Positions 34,396 through 44,100 of a stretch of DNA of 64,000 nt are shown piece by piece. The position numbers were made by a program, and so were the translations under genes. The stretch is from NCBI GenBank assembly GCA_958295495.1, contig OY282352.1:4348049-4412048 (forward strand), read 5' to 3'. Numbering within the stretch: position 1 is the first letter of the stretch; every line of letters starts with the position of its first letter. The notes beneath the pieces were generated by a model. It was given only the letters and a program-made list of their open reading frames with translations, was not told the DNA's origin and did not search any database. The stretch is from an uncultured Latescibacterota bacterium. GTDB lineage: Bacteria > Latescibacterota > UBA2968 > UBA8231.

Positions 34396-35676
34396 ATGGA
34401 AGTGCCCAAGTTAGATAATCCGCTAAAAGTCGCCCTAATCGGCACGGGCAATCGCGCCAGCACCATCTATCAGCCCTTGCTGCCGTCACTTAAAGACTGG
34501 GTCGAAGTGGTGGCCTGCGTCGATCCGGTCAAAGCGCATTGCGACCGGGCCGCAGCAGCACTCGGGGCGCGCGCTTATTGCGATGTGCGCGCGCTGGTTG
34601 AGGACGGGATCGCCGAGGCGGCATTGGTCGTCACGCCGGTGCCCTCGCACTACGCATATTCGGTCTATCTGTCGAGCCACGGCATCCACAATATGTGCGA
34701 GACGACTTGGTGCAGCTTGGTGGCGCAGGCGCGGGAGATGATCCGGGTGGCGCGGGAACAGGGGGTCGTGGTGCGAGTGGCGGAGAACTTCTTCCGCTTT
34801 GCCTGTGACCGCTTCGCCCAAACCGTGCAGGACAGCGGGTTTATCGGTCGCATCGGCCGCATCTTCAGCTACGCCGATCACACCGGGTATCACAACAACT
34901 CGCGCTGGGTGCGCTTTTTTGGGCATCCAGTGTGGGCGCAGGCCATCGGGCATTGGCTGGCGACGCCGGCCTTCCGCTCGCTGCCGCACCGCTTTCACAG
35001 CGGCGAACACTTCAAGGCGCATTACTTTGGCTTTGCCGCAGGCGAGATGGTCGCCGATCAGCTCGCCAATGGCAAAGGCTGGTTGGGGCGGCATCCGCGG
35101 CCTGGGTACACCGAATGGCAAGGCGCGCGGGGGACGCTGCTCTATCGGGCGCAGGATCCGGGGGTGGGAGCAAGCAAAAGAGGCTTTGCGCTCGGCAAGA
35201 TGCAGCTTAGGCGCTGTTCGGACGCCGGGGCTGACCCCGAGCACGGGGTGGAGACGATCCGCTCAATCGCCGACGAGATCATCGACGTCATTGACGAGGA
35301 CGACGGCCATAGCTGGACCCGGAGCTATGCCGACACCAGCACGGGCCGGATCGAATACGAAAATCCCTTCCGCACCCATGAGTTTGCGAATCTGCGCAAG
35401 GACTACGGCGCGTCGGCCATGAGCCATATCGCCGACTTCGCGCTCGCCGTGCGGGGCGTGCAGCAGAGCGAGTTTGACGAAGAAGACGCGTTGATGTCGC
35501 TGGTGATGAACGTGGCCTGCGAGTTGTCGGCGCAGAACGCGGGGCAGCGGGTGGACTTGCCATTGGCCGATGAGGCCGCTGCGGACGCCCCGCTGCGCCA
35601 GAGTCTTACTAAACAGTACGGCATTGATCCGATGGACGTAGAGGGCATGATGTCGGTCAACTACGTCCAGCCCTGA
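34396..35676 (+). CDS. Gfo/Idh/MocA-family oxidoreductase, ETTW variant
   Basis: 426 aa. Rossmann motif VALIGTGNRASTIYQPLL. The canonical EKP signature is replaced by CETTWCSLVAQA, so the usual Lys is absent and catalysis may differ. The C-terminal domain is enlarged (HFKAHYFGFAAGEMVADQLA, then KGWLGRHPRPGYTEWQGARG) and HIADFALAVRGVQQSEFDEE follows. It starts 12 bases after the aldolase gene and its stop is one base before the next start. Likely acts on the same sugar acid as its neighbours, but loss of the Lys leaves room for a non-redox role. Confidence 0.85.
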   Translation: MEVPKLDNPLKVALIGTGNRASTIYQPLLPSLKDWVEVVACVDPVKAHCDRAAAALGARAYCDVRALVEDGIAEAALVVTPVPSHYAYSVYLSSHGIHNMCETTWCSLVAQAREMIRVAREQGVVVRVAENFFRFACDRFAQTVQDSGFIGRIGRIFSYADHTGYHNNSRWVRFFGHPVWAQAIGHWLATPAFRSLPHRFHSGEHFKAHYFGFAAGEMVADQLANGKGWLGRHPRPGYTEWQGARGTLLYRAQDPGVGASKRGFALGKMQLRRCSDAGADPEHGVETIRSIADEIIDVIDEDDGHSWTRSYADTSTGRIEYENPFRTHEFANLRKDYGASAMSHIADFALAVRGVQQSEFDEEDALMSLVMNVACELSAQNAGQRVDLPLADEAAADAPLRQSLTKQYGIDPMDVEGMMSVNYVQP

Positions 35677-35677
35677 C

Positions 35678-36769
35678 GTGGGACGAGGCACGCTTTATCC
35701 GCCCGAGTCGCGGAGTTTGCGCGATGCACAGACGGGTGCCGAAATCCGCCAGATTACGGCGCACCCGTCGATCCACCACCATCCGTTCTATTATATACCC
35801 GCGTACGACGACGCAATGCGGCATCTGGTGTTTGTCTCGCACCGCACGGGCCGCCCGGAACTTTTTCTGGAATTGCGCGATTCCGGCCAATTGCTGCAAC
35901 TAACCGAGCACGAGGGACTGGCCGAGTTTTCGATCGCGCCATCGCACAATGGCCGCTACGTCTATTTCACCGACGGGCAAGGGGCTTGGCGGGTGGAGAC
36001 CGACACCTGCGCGGAAGAGCAGTTGGCTTCTTTCGCGACCGAGGCCACGCGCGAAAAAGGCATGGTCGGAGCGGCGATGGGTACTACGGCACTTAGTTGC
36101 GACGACCAGTGGTGGGCGGTGCCAGTGAAGATGGGCGGTGTGGCGCGCTTGGTGGTGATTGATACCAGTAGCGGTGCGAGTGAGGCGATTGTGGAGCGGG
36201 ATTCGATTGGCCATCCTGAATTTCATCCCAATGACAGTTCGCTGTTGCGCTATGCCGGGCCGTACTACGAGCGGATGTGGGTGGTACAGCGGGACGGAAG
36301 CGACCATCGGCTGGCGTACGTGCGCGAAGGGAACGAGTGGATCGTCCACGAAACTTGGCACCCGCACAAGCGGGAGCTGCTGACGACGCGCTGGCCGCAC
36401 GGGGTCATCGGCGTCGATGTCGATACCAAGGCCGTGCGCCCGGTCTGCTCGTTCAACGCTTGGCATCCGATGATCAGCCGCGACGGCGCGCAGATGGTGG
36501 CGGATACGACGTTTCCCGACAGCGGGTTACAGGTGTTTGACCCCAACGACGGCGTTGGTGCGCCGCAACTGCTCTGCCTGTCGCAGTCGAGCAACGAGGG
36601 GCAACACTGGAACCTCGACCGCTGCCCGTACGACGACGGCCCGGTCGAGGTCTATGCGCCGCAGCACACGCATCCACACCCGAATTTTTCGCCGGATGGG
36701 TGCTATGTGGTCTTTGCGTCGGACCGGAGTGGGTGGGCGCAGGTGTACGAGTGTAGGGTTAAAATTTAA
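35678..36769 (+). CDS. Oligogalacturonate-lyase-like beta-propeller protein
   Basis: 363 aa, GTG start. A seven-bladed WD40/TolB-like propeller of the oligogalacturonate lyase family (PL22-like): IHHHPFYYIPAYDDAMRHLV, VHETWHPHKRELLTTRWPHG (conserved His) and HTHPHPNFSPDGCYVVFASD, which carries the metal-binding histidines. No signal peptide is visible, so a cytoplasmic location acting on small unsaturated or free oligosaccharides is expected, as for known members. It sits between an oxidoreductase and a lactonase in the sugar-acid operon. Confidence 0.83.
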   Translation: MGRGTLYPPESRSLRDAQTGAEIRQITAHPSIHHHPFYYIPAYDDAMRHLVFVSHRTGRPELFLELRDSGQLLQLTEHEGLAEFSIAPSHNGRYVYFTDGQGAWRVETDTCAEEQLASFATEATREKGMVGAAMGTTALSCDDQWWAVPVKMGGVARLVVIDTSSGASEAIVERDSIGHPEFHPNDSSLLRYAGPYYERMWVVQRDGSDHRLAYVREGNEWIVHETWHPHKRELLTTRWPHGVIGVDVDTKAVRPVCSFNAWHPMISRDGAQMVADTTFPDSGLQVFDPNDGVGAPQLLCLSQSSNEGQHWNLDRCPYDDGPVEVYAPQHTHPHPNFSPDGCYVVFASDRSGWAQVYECRVKI

Positions 36770-36790
36770 CCACTAAACAGAGGGAGGATC

Positions 36791-37687
36791 ATGCTACCCA
36801 TCGTCGATACGCATCAACACCTATGGAATTTGGCGCAGTTTGCGTTGCTGTGGCTGGAGGGCGCGGGAACCGAGCCGTTGCGGAAAAATCACTTGATGAG
36901 CGATTACTTGGCCGCGGCCAAAGGAGCCGGCATTGCCCGCACCGTCTATATGGAAGTCGATGTCGCCGCCGCGCAGCGCATTGCAGAGGCCGAGTTTGTC
37001 GCCGGCCTGTGCAAAGCCGACGACAACCCAATGGCCGGGGCGGTGATCGGGGGCCACCCGGGGGAGGAGGGTTTTCGCGCCTATATCGAGTGCTTTAAGG
37101 GCCATGATTTCATCAAGGGTGTGCGGCAGGTGTTGCACGTACCTGAAGCCGCGCCGGGCCGTTGCTTGCAAGAGCGTTTCGTCCGCGATGTGCAGTACTT
37201 GGGCGCGGTCGGCCTGAGCTTTGATCTGTGCCTGCGGCCGAGCGAGTTGGGGGACGCGGTCGGCTTGGTGGATCAGTGCCCGGATACGCGCTTTGTCGTC
37301 AATCACTGCGGCAACGCCGACCCGCAGATCGTCAACGGCGCAGCCGAGCGCGATCCGGCCAATCCCTTCAGCCACACCAAAGAGCAGTGGCAGCGCGACA
37401 TGGCGGCTTTGGCCGAGCGGGAGCACGTAGTGTGCAAAATATCCGGGGTCATCGCCCGAGCGCCCGCAGGATGGAACGCCGACGCGCTGGCACCCACGGT
37501 CAATCACTGCCTCGACAGCTTTGGGCCGGACCGGGTGGTGTTCGGCGGCGATTGGCCGGTGTGCAACTTAGGGGCGAGTTTGGGCGCGTGGGTGGCCGCG
37601 CTGCGGGAAATCGTCTCCGGGCGACCGGAGGAAGAGCAGGCCAAATTGCTCGCTGGCAATGCCGAGCGGCTCTACGGACTGGAGTGA
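36791..37687 (+). CDS. Amidohydrolase-2 family lactonase (L-fuconolactonase-like)
   Basis: 298 aa. VDTHQHLWNL is the metal-binding opening of COG3618-type amidohydrolases. FVVNHCGN and FGGDWPVCNL provide the later His and Asp ligands and CKISGVIARAPAGW the intervening strand. Members hydrolyse L-fucono-, L-rhamnono- or pyrone-type lactones. With an aldo/keto reductase two bases downstream and a 2-keto-3-deoxy aldolase upstream, a sugar-lactone hydrolase in a non-phosphorylating pathway fits. AGGGAGG ribosome-binding site before the ATG. Confidence 0.88.
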   Translation: MLPIVDTHQHLWNLAQFALLWLEGAGTEPLRKNHLMSDYLAAAKGAGIARTVYMEVDVAAAQRIAEAEFVAGLCKADDNPMAGAVIGGHPGEEGFRAYIECFKGHDFIKGVRQVLHVPEAAPGRCLQERFVRDVQYLGAVGLSFDLCLRPSELGDAVGLVDQCPDTRFVVNHCGNADPQIVNGAAERDPANPFSHTKEQWQRDMAALAEREHVVCKISGVIARAPAGWNADALAPTVNHCLDSFGPDRVVFGGDWPVCNLGASLGAWVAALREIVSGRPEEEQAKLLAGNAERLYGLE

Positions 37688-37689
37688 GT

Positions 37690-38703
37690 ATGGACCCTTT
37701 TGCAAAAGTTGCGATTGGCGATACCGGCGTGGAGGTGACGCGGTTGGGGTTGGGCGGTGCGCCGTTGGGGGGGATGGTCTTGGCCGACGGGATTTTTGCG
37801 GGCAGCGGCTACGACGAGGCATTGGCCATCATCCGCCGGGCATACGAGATGGGCGTGCGCTATTTCGATACCGCGCCAATGTACGGCGACGGGCGCAGCG
37901 AGGTGCGCTACGGGCGCGTGCTCGGCGAGTTCCCGCGCGCGTCGTTTGCCATCTCGACCAAGGGATCGCGCGTATTGCGGCCGGCAAACCCGGACGACTT
38001 GGCACCATACAGCGAGGACGGGATCCCGCACTATACCTACGATTTTGACTTCAGTGCTGCGGGCTTGCGGGCCTCGCTCGATTCGAGTTTGGAACGGCTG
38101 GGATTGGCGGCGGTGGATATTTTCTTCGTTCACGACAGCGACTTCAAGGGGCAGCACACGGACGAGGACTTCAGCCAAGCGCTGGAAGCTGCGGTCGAAT
38201 TGCGGGCGGCGGGCACGGTCAAGGCCATCGGCATGGGCATGAACGAATGGGAGCGCACCGGGCGGATGGTCGAGTGCTTTGATCTGGACTACATCCTGCT
38301 GGCCGGGCGCTACACGCTGCTGGACCAGTCGGCGCTGCCCGAGTTTTTGCCGCTGTGTGCAGAGCGGGGGGTGAAGCTGACCATGGGCGGGCCGTACAAC
38401 AGCGGCATCCTCGCCCGCGATTTGAGCCAGCCGGTCTCTTTTGACTACCAGCCCGCGCCCGCGCATCTGGTGCAACAGGCCAAGGCGCTCAAAGCCGTCT
38501 GCGACCGGCACGACGTTGAGCTGCGGGCGGCGGCGTTGCAATTTCCCTTTGGGCACGAGGCGGTGATTGCGGCGGTGCCCGGCGCGGCGTCCGTGGCCGA
38601 GCTGGAGGACAACGCGCGCGTGATGCAGGCGGAGATTCCGCCGGCCCTGTGGGCGGAGTTGAAGGCCGAAGGGCTGCTGCGAGAGGCCGCGCCGACGCCC
38701 TAG
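37690..38703 (+). CDS. Aldo/keto reductase (aldose 1-dehydrogenase-like)
   Basis: 337 aa from the ATG at 37690; a long upstream extension in this frame is not real because it covers the lactonase gene. VRYFDTAPMYGDGRSEVRYG has the catalytic Asp and Tyr, ISTKGSRVLRP the Lys and FFVHDSDFKG the His. The sequence is of the D-threo-aldose / L-fucose dehydrogenase type, oxidising a sugar at C1 to the lactone that the upstream amidohydrolase would open. The start lies two bases after the lactonase stop, supporting consecutive steps. Confidence 0.9.
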   Translation: MDPFAKVAIGDTGVEVTRLGLGGAPLGGMVLADGIFAGSGYDEALAIIRRAYEMGVRYFDTAPMYGDGRSEVRYGRVLGEFPRASFAISTKGSRVLRPANPDDLAPYSEDGIPHYTYDFDFSAAGLRASLDSSLERLGLAAVDIFFVHDSDFKGQHTDEDFSQALEAAVELRAAGTVKAIGMGMNEWERTGRMVECFDLDYILLAGRYTLLDQSALPEFLPLCAERGVKLTMGGPYNSGILARDLSQPVSFDYQPAPAHLVQQAKALKAVCDRHDVELRAAALQFPFGHEAVIAAVPGAASVAELEDNARVMQAEIPPALWAELKAEGLLREAAPTP

Positions 38704-38761
38704 CCGACTGCGGCGAATACCTTATTTGCGAATAACTTGTAGAGATAGAAGTATTCCTATT

Positions 38762-39280
38762 ATGGTTATGGACGACATGCAAAATCAGCTCAATAAGTAT
38801 TACGAGAAAGCTCGTATTTCACCTGTGAAAAATACGGGCAAATTTGACAATATGTTCAACAAGTTTGGTTGCCCCATGAAGAAGGACTGTCGGTCTGCGG
38901 CAGCTTTGAATGGAGCTGAAAGCTTTATCTTTGCGCCTCGAACCGAGGGAGTTAACGTCAGCAAATACTACGCAGACGGGGAATACAAAGGCGACCGAAT
39001 CCCCCGTATCGTGGTTATCTCTCTGTCTGCTCCGAGGCCAGATATTTCCATTACCAAGAACGAGACCTGCTCACAAACGAAGAAAAAGGTACAAAACTAT
39101 CACTGGCCGGAAACTCTGATGACAGTTCGGAGCCTCCTTTACCCATTCATTGCAGATGAAAAGTTGGACTGGGAGAATTGGGATCGGCAGATTGAAGCGG
39201 ATTCAGAAAGCGGAAAATTAGATTTCTTGATTGCCGAAGTTCTTGAAGCCAAAGAAAAAGGTACGCTCAAAGAGCTTTAG
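38762..39280 (+). CDS. Fusion-like ORF: unknown N-terminal domain with antitoxin-like C-terminal tail
   Basis: 172 aa. Residues ~25-130 (FGCPMKKDCRSAAALNGAES, then GDRIPRIVVISLSAPRP and HWPETLMTVRSLLYPF) resemble the first part of a Cys-containing family distantly like uracil-DNA glycosylases, but the protein ends too early for that fold. The last ~40 residues (KLDWENWDRQIEADSESGKL, then DFLIAEVLEAKEKGTLKEL) are what RelB-like antitoxins encoded before RelE/ParE-like toxins look like, and exactly such a toxin frame follows. Either a deletion joined an unrelated gene to the antitoxin tail, or this is an unusual fused antitoxin. AT-richer than its neighbours. Confidence 0.5.
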   Translation: MVMDDMQNQLNKYYEKARISPVKNTGKFDNMFNKFGCPMKKDCRSAAALNGAESFIFAPRTEGVNVSKYYADGEYKGDRIPRIVVISLSAPRPDISITKNETCSQTKKKVQNYHWPETLMTVRSLLYPFIADEKLDWENWDRQIEADSESGKLDFLIAEVLEAKEKGTLKEL

Positions 39281-39535
39281 ATGCACTGAACAGACCCCCG
39301 CTTCTGGAGACACTTTGAGCGACTTCCAGAATCTGTTCAAAGGACTGCGCGACGGAATTTTCGCCTACTCAAAGCCAACCCGAATCAACCTTCTCTTCAC
39401 TTCGAGAAGGTCGGCAAACTTTGGTCAATCCGCGTGGGATTGGATTACAGAGCACTCGCCGTTAAAGACGGCAGCGGCTTCATCTGGTTTTGGGTTGGCA
39501 AGCACGACGAATATGACCGGCTGATTCGGTTTTAA
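39281..39535 (+). pseudogene. RelE/ParE-like toxin with nonsense codon 3
   Basis: The ATG at 39281 directly follows the TAG of the upstream ORF, but codon 3 is TGA. The frame then encodes a complete small RelE/ParE-fold toxin: TDPRFWRHFERLPESVQRTA, LKANPNQPSLHFEKVGKLWS, RVGLDYRALAVKDGSGFIWF and VGKHDEYDRLIRF to a TAA at 39535. Only the first two residues precede the stop, and no other start is near. Such toxins cleave mRNA or poison gyrase. Disabling by one nonsense change at the start is consistent with loss of the antitoxin's front half upstream. Confidence 0.6.
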
Positions 39536-39658
39536 TCAGGTTTAAGCCATTCGGATCGCTGCAATGTGAACCCCCCCCGCTGTTGCCATTATTTTCTCGC
39601 TCAATATAACCTCTAACGCCTTCGCCCCGTCTTAGGAGACAGAAAGGCGTAAAGTGCG

Positions 39659-39976
39659 ATGCGAGAATATCAGCTAATCCATGGCCAGACGGTAAATGAC
39701 GCCCATTTGGTGGCCGCCGCACAGGAAGGCCACGAATGGGCTTTTGCGCGGCTCTTCGAGCGGCATTCGGCACAGTTGTGGCCCTATGTGTGCACCTTGA
39801 GCGGCGGCGAGATCGATGAGGCGCAGGATCTGTTGCAGGAGACCTTCCGCCCAAGGGTTTCGGCTGCCATGCGTGGTACGGGGCGCCGCGGATCATGCGA
39901 GCGTGGAGCATGGGGCGGTAACGGGGTATTGGGGTCGGCTCCAGCGAAAAGCGCTGTCTTAGGCGCGGCTATTTAA
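39659..39976 (+). pseudogene. ECF sigma factor N-terminal fragment
   Basis: Residues ~13-65 (NDAHLVAAAQEGHEWAFARL, FERHSAQLWPYV, DEAQDLLQETF) are region 2 of a sigma-70-type ECF factor, containing the DA-x-DLLQETF core-binding helix. Directly after QETF the sequence changes character (RPRVSAAMRGTGRRG), and region 4 is missing. In another frame the following bases read PKGFGCHAWYGAPRIMRAWS, a tail of unknown origin, so two genes seem fused by a deletion. Stops at 39976 just before a terminator. Confidence 0.6.
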
Positions 39977-40009
39977 TATTCGAATTTCAAACTATACCAG
40001 ATCGTTTTA

Positions 40010-40058
40010 GGCCAGATAGCCTTTGACCTTTCGGGCAAGGGCTATCTGGCCTTTCTTT
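40010..40058 (+). terminator. Rho-independent terminator
   Basis: GGCCAGATAGCC (40010-40021) pairs perfectly with GGCTATCTGGCC (40040-40051) around an 18-base loop and is followed by a T-rich run (TTTCTTT). It would end transcripts from the decayed region before the aminotransferase gene. Confidence 0.75.
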
Positions 40059-40109
40059 ACGGCTGGAGGGTGGTAGCGGATTGACCGCTCATATCATAGG
40101 GAGGCAGCT

Positions 40110-41048
40110 ATGGCCAAACGACTGGTTTACTTCAACGGCGAGTTCGTCCCCGAACCGGAGGCGCGGATCTCGATTTTTGACTGCGCCCTGATGTATGGGG
40201 ACATGGTCTTTGAAATGACTCGGAGCTTTGGGCAAAGGCCCTACCGGCTGCGCGAGCACTTAGAGCGGCTCTACGGCTCGCTCAAATACGCGCAGATCGA
40301 CTGCGGGCTCGACATCGACGCGATGGAAGAGGCGACCTGCGAGACCATTGCCCGCAACCTGCCCGCGATCGGCGCGTTGGACTTCCAGATCATGCACGAC
40401 GTCACGCGCGGTGCCCTGCCGCTGTACAATACCATCGTCAAGGAGGGCACGGCCCCCATTGTCTCCATCAATGTCTTCCCACTGGTGCGGCACACCGGCG
40501 GGATGGCGCATCTCTATCGGGAAGGGGCGCACTTTGTCGTCCCAGCCCAGCAGTCGGTGCCCTCGCGCTACATTGACCCCAAAGCCAAAAACCGCAGCCG
40601 CATCTTCTACAAGATCGCCGAGTTACAAGCCGCGCAGATGGAAGCCGGAGCCCAGGCGCTGCTGACCGACGAGCACGGCTTTATAACCGAGGGAACGGGC
40701 AACAACTTCTTCATGGTCCGCGACGGCCAAATAACGACGCCCAAAGGGCATAATATCTTGCGCGGCGTATCGCGCGGCGCGTGTATGGAGCTGGCCGGCA
40801 AACTCGGCCTTCCCCTGTGCGAAGCCGACATCGAGCCGTACGACGTGCGCCTAGCCGACGAGGCGTGGTTTACCAGCACCACGATCTGCATGGTGCCGAT
40901 TACGCGCTTTAACTTTCAGGCGGTGGGCAATGGCGAGGTGGGGCCGGTGTATCGCCGGTTGTTGGCGGCGTGGTCTGAGGAAGTTGGTGTGGACATTGCT
41001 GTGCAGGCGCGCCAGTACGCCGAGATGATGGATGGGTGGAGGCCCTAG
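40110..41048 (+). CDS. Class IV aminotransferase (branched-chain/D-amino-acid type)
   Basis: 312 aa. A PLP-dependent fold-type IV enzyme. FNGEFVPEPEARISIFDCAL and YGDMVFEMTRSF form the N-terminal signature. KAKNRSRIFYKIAELQA follows the region of the PLP-binding Lys, ITEGTGNNFFMVRDGQITTP is the conserved EGxxxNxF segment and ILRGVSRGACMELA the phosphate-binding loop. Family members are branched-chain amino acid aminotransferases, D-alanine aminotransferases and ADC lyases; the sequence does not decide between them. Single gene behind a terminator with its own GGAGG-type ribosome-binding site. Confidence 0.88.
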   Translation: MAKRLVYFNGEFVPEPEARISIFDCALMYGDMVFEMTRSFGQRPYRLREHLERLYGSLKYAQIDCGLDIDAMEEATCETIARNLPAIGALDFQIMHDVTRGALPLYNTIVKEGTAPIVSINVFPLVRHTGGMAHLYREGAHFVVPAQQSVPSRYIDPKAKNRSRIFYKIAELQAAQMEAGAQALLTDEHGFITEGTGNNFFMVRDGQITTPKGHNILRGVSRGACMELAGKLGLPLCEADIEPYDVRLADEAWFTSTTICMVPITRFNFQAVGNGEVGPVYRRLLAAWSEEVGVDIAVQARQYAEMMDGWRP

Positions 41049-41144
41049 CAGGGGTGGCTTGCGCGTACACACGCACTGTGTATAGTGAGAGGGAGATGTG
41101 GGACCGCCAGACAGGCTGGCGCGATTAGAGAAAGGAGGGGCCTT

Positions 41145-44100
41145 GTGGCCGACGCTATTGGGAAATTCCAGCAGTTGCTGCGCGAGTTGTTCCAGTTTGA
41201 CTGCGTTGACCTCGATTTCGGCATCTACCGCATTATGAATTACAAGCGGGAGGTCATTGAGAAGTTCGTCCAAGAAAAGCTGCCGAACGTCGTAGCCAGC
41301 GAGTTGGACAGCGGTTCATTGGCTGACCAAGCTCAGATCGCCGAGGAAATGGCAGAGGTGGCTCAGCAAATTGAGGAGATGCTGGGCGAGGACGCTCTCG
41401 ACGCTAATGGCAACCTATCCGAGACCTACCATGGTACTCGGGTGGGCAAGAAGTACCTGAAGCTAAAAAATAAAGCGGTGGGTAGTTTCAGCCGCGCCGC
41501 GGTTGAAGTTAGCATCTACAACCACCTGTACGCCTTTTTTAGCCGCTACTATCAGGACGGCGATTTCATTTCCAAGCGCCGCTACTCCAAACACCAACGC
41601 TACGCCATTCCGTACAACGGCGAAGAAGTCTATCTGCATTGGGCCAACAGGGATCAATACTACATCAAGACGGGCGAGCACTTTCGCGATTACGACTGGA
41701 AAGCACCCGACGGCGTGGCGGTGCGTTTCCGGCTCAAGGCCGCCGATGTGGAGCAGAACAACGTCAAGGGCGACAAGCGCTTCTTCCTGCCGCTCGCCGA
41801 GGCGGCGGCATGGGATGCCAAGGTACGCGAAATCACCATTCCGTTTGAATACCGGCCCCTGACCGCGACGGAAATCAAGAACTACGGCAAGCAAAGTCAG
41901 CAGGACAAAATCATCGCCGAGGCCCTTGTCGCCATTCCCAAGCGGCTGAGCAAGGCCCCCGACGCCTTGGCTGCGCTGAATGGCGAGCGGCGGCGCAATG
42001 GCAAGGACGAATCCGTCTCCCACTTGAAACGTCACCTGCGGAAGTACACCCGGCGCAACACGTCCGACTTTTTCATTCACAAAGACTTGGCTGCGTTCCT
42101 CTCCCGCGAATTGGATTTCTACTTAAAAAGTGAAGTGCTGAACTTGGACGAGATGACCGCTGCTGGCGAAGGGGTGGCCGAAGGCTGGTTTCAGCAGTTG
42201 CAGCTAATAAAGCTCGTTGGCAATCAGGTGATCGCATTTCTGGCGCAGATGGAGAATTTTCAAAAGATGCTGTGGGAAAAGCGCAAGTTCGTCACCGAGA
42301 CGCAGTACTGCATTGCGCTCGGCAGCATTGACGCCGCTTTTTACTCGGACATTGCGGCCAATGACGCGCAGTGGGACGAATGGCGAGAGCTGTTCCACAT
42401 TGACGAGGCCGAGACCCACCTGTTCAATTCAAACAAAAATGGGCATGATAAACGCATTGATTTTCTGAAGACGCATCCGACGCTCGTGTTGGACACAGCG
42501 CATTTTGAGCGCGACTTCGCGGACCGGCTGTTGGCTAGCTTTGACGACATAGACGGGATGACGGACGGGCTGCTGGTACATAGCGAAAACTGGCAGGCGC
42601 TCAATCTGCTGACAGAGCGGTATCGGGAGGAGGTGACGTGTATTTACATTGACCCGCCGTATAATACCGGCGATTCGGAAATTCTTTACAAAAACGGGTA
42701 TAAGCATTCGTCTTGGCTTAGCCTTATGGAAAATCGCGTTAGCCTATCGGCTGAGCTAATGTGGGATTCTACGATTTTGACAATCGCTATTGATGAGAAT
42801 GAAATGGAACGCTTGGGCTTCCTCCTTGACAGGCTATTTCCGCTTCATTCAAAGACTTGTGTGTCCGTGATACATAATCCGGGAGGAATTCAAGGCGATA
42901 ACTTTTCGTACAATAACGAGTTCGCCTATTTTGTGTATCCCGCTGCAAAAGGGCGATACATTGGCATGCAGAAGCGCGACGATAACCCCGACATCAGGCC
43001 ACTGAGGGATGTTTCTACAGGTGAACACCTCCGCACAGACGCTGCAAACTGTTTTTATCCTATATATGTCAAAGAAGCCAAGGTTATTGGCTTTGGAGAT
43101 GTTTGTGAAGATGCTTTTCACCCAAGCGGAGTTAATGTAGATGCAGGAAACGGTGTGCTTGAGGTGTATCCGATAGATGCCCAGGGGAATGAGCGGAAAT
43201 GGGTGTTTAGCAGACAGAATGTCGAAGACATCAAAGACGAACTTACGGTGGAATGGAATAGATCGCGTAAGATTTGGGACATTATACGCCGAAAAACTCA
43301 CTTCAATTACAAAACCGTCTGGCAGAGCAAACGCTACAACGCCAATAGCTACGGCTCCAAATTGCTTAGAGACATTCTTGGAAACAGGTCTTTTCAGTTT
43401 CCCAAATCAGTCCACACAGTTTCTGACTGCGTTCAACTATCAACTTATGATACGGACAACGCTATCGTCCTCGACTATTTCGCCGGCTCCGGCACCACCG
43501 GCCACGCGGTCATCAACCTCAACCGCGAAGACGGCGGCCAGCGCAAGTTTATCCTCGTAGAGATGGGCGAATACTTCGACACCGTGCTGTTGCCGCGCAT
43601 CAAGAAGGTCGCGTTCGCGCCCGAATGGAAAGATGGGAAGCCCAAGCGCAACGCCACGCCCGAGGAAGCACAGCGGTCGCCGCGCATCGTCAAGTACATC
43701 CGCCTCGAATCCTACGAAGACGTGCTGGACAGCATTGCGTTTGACGACGCGGCCGGACAATTGAAATTAGAGGAGCAATTCGACGACTACCTGATTAAGT
43801 ACATGCTGCAATGGGAAACGAAAGGTAGCGAGACCCTGCTCAACGTGGAGAAGCTATCACAGCCGTTCTGCTATCGGCTGCGAGTTCACGCCGATGGCGA
43901 AACCCGCGAGCGGACCGTTGACCTGCCCGAGACGTTTAACTACCTGCTGGGCCTGAAGGCGCGGACGCGCCAAGCGTATGCGGACAGGGGCCGGTGCTAT
44001 TTGGTCTATCGGGGCGAAACCCGCGATGCGCCCGGGCGCGATGTGGCGGTTGTATGGCGAGAAACCGAGGGGTGGGGGCAGCCCGACTTTGAGCGCGACC

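Noticed and set aside
37228..37689. Long upstream extension of the aldo/keto reductase frame
   Set aside because: It lies wholly within the lactonase gene, is Arg/Gly-rich shadow sequence, and the ATG at 37690 gives the exact family N-terminus.
39281..39289. TGA at toxin codon 3 as selenocysteine or Trp recoding
   Set aside because: Other genes here end in TGA, so it is a normal stop. A Sec codon at position 3 without a visible SECIS-like hairpin is not credible.
39960..40009. Possible tRNA around a TTCGAAT-like stretch
   Set aside because: No acceptor stem, anticodon arm or CCA-compatible end can be drawn; the hairpin next to it is a terminator.
41085..41144. Earlier start for mod
   Set aside because: The stretch is basic non-family sequence, and AAAGGAGGGG sits directly before the GTG at 41145.
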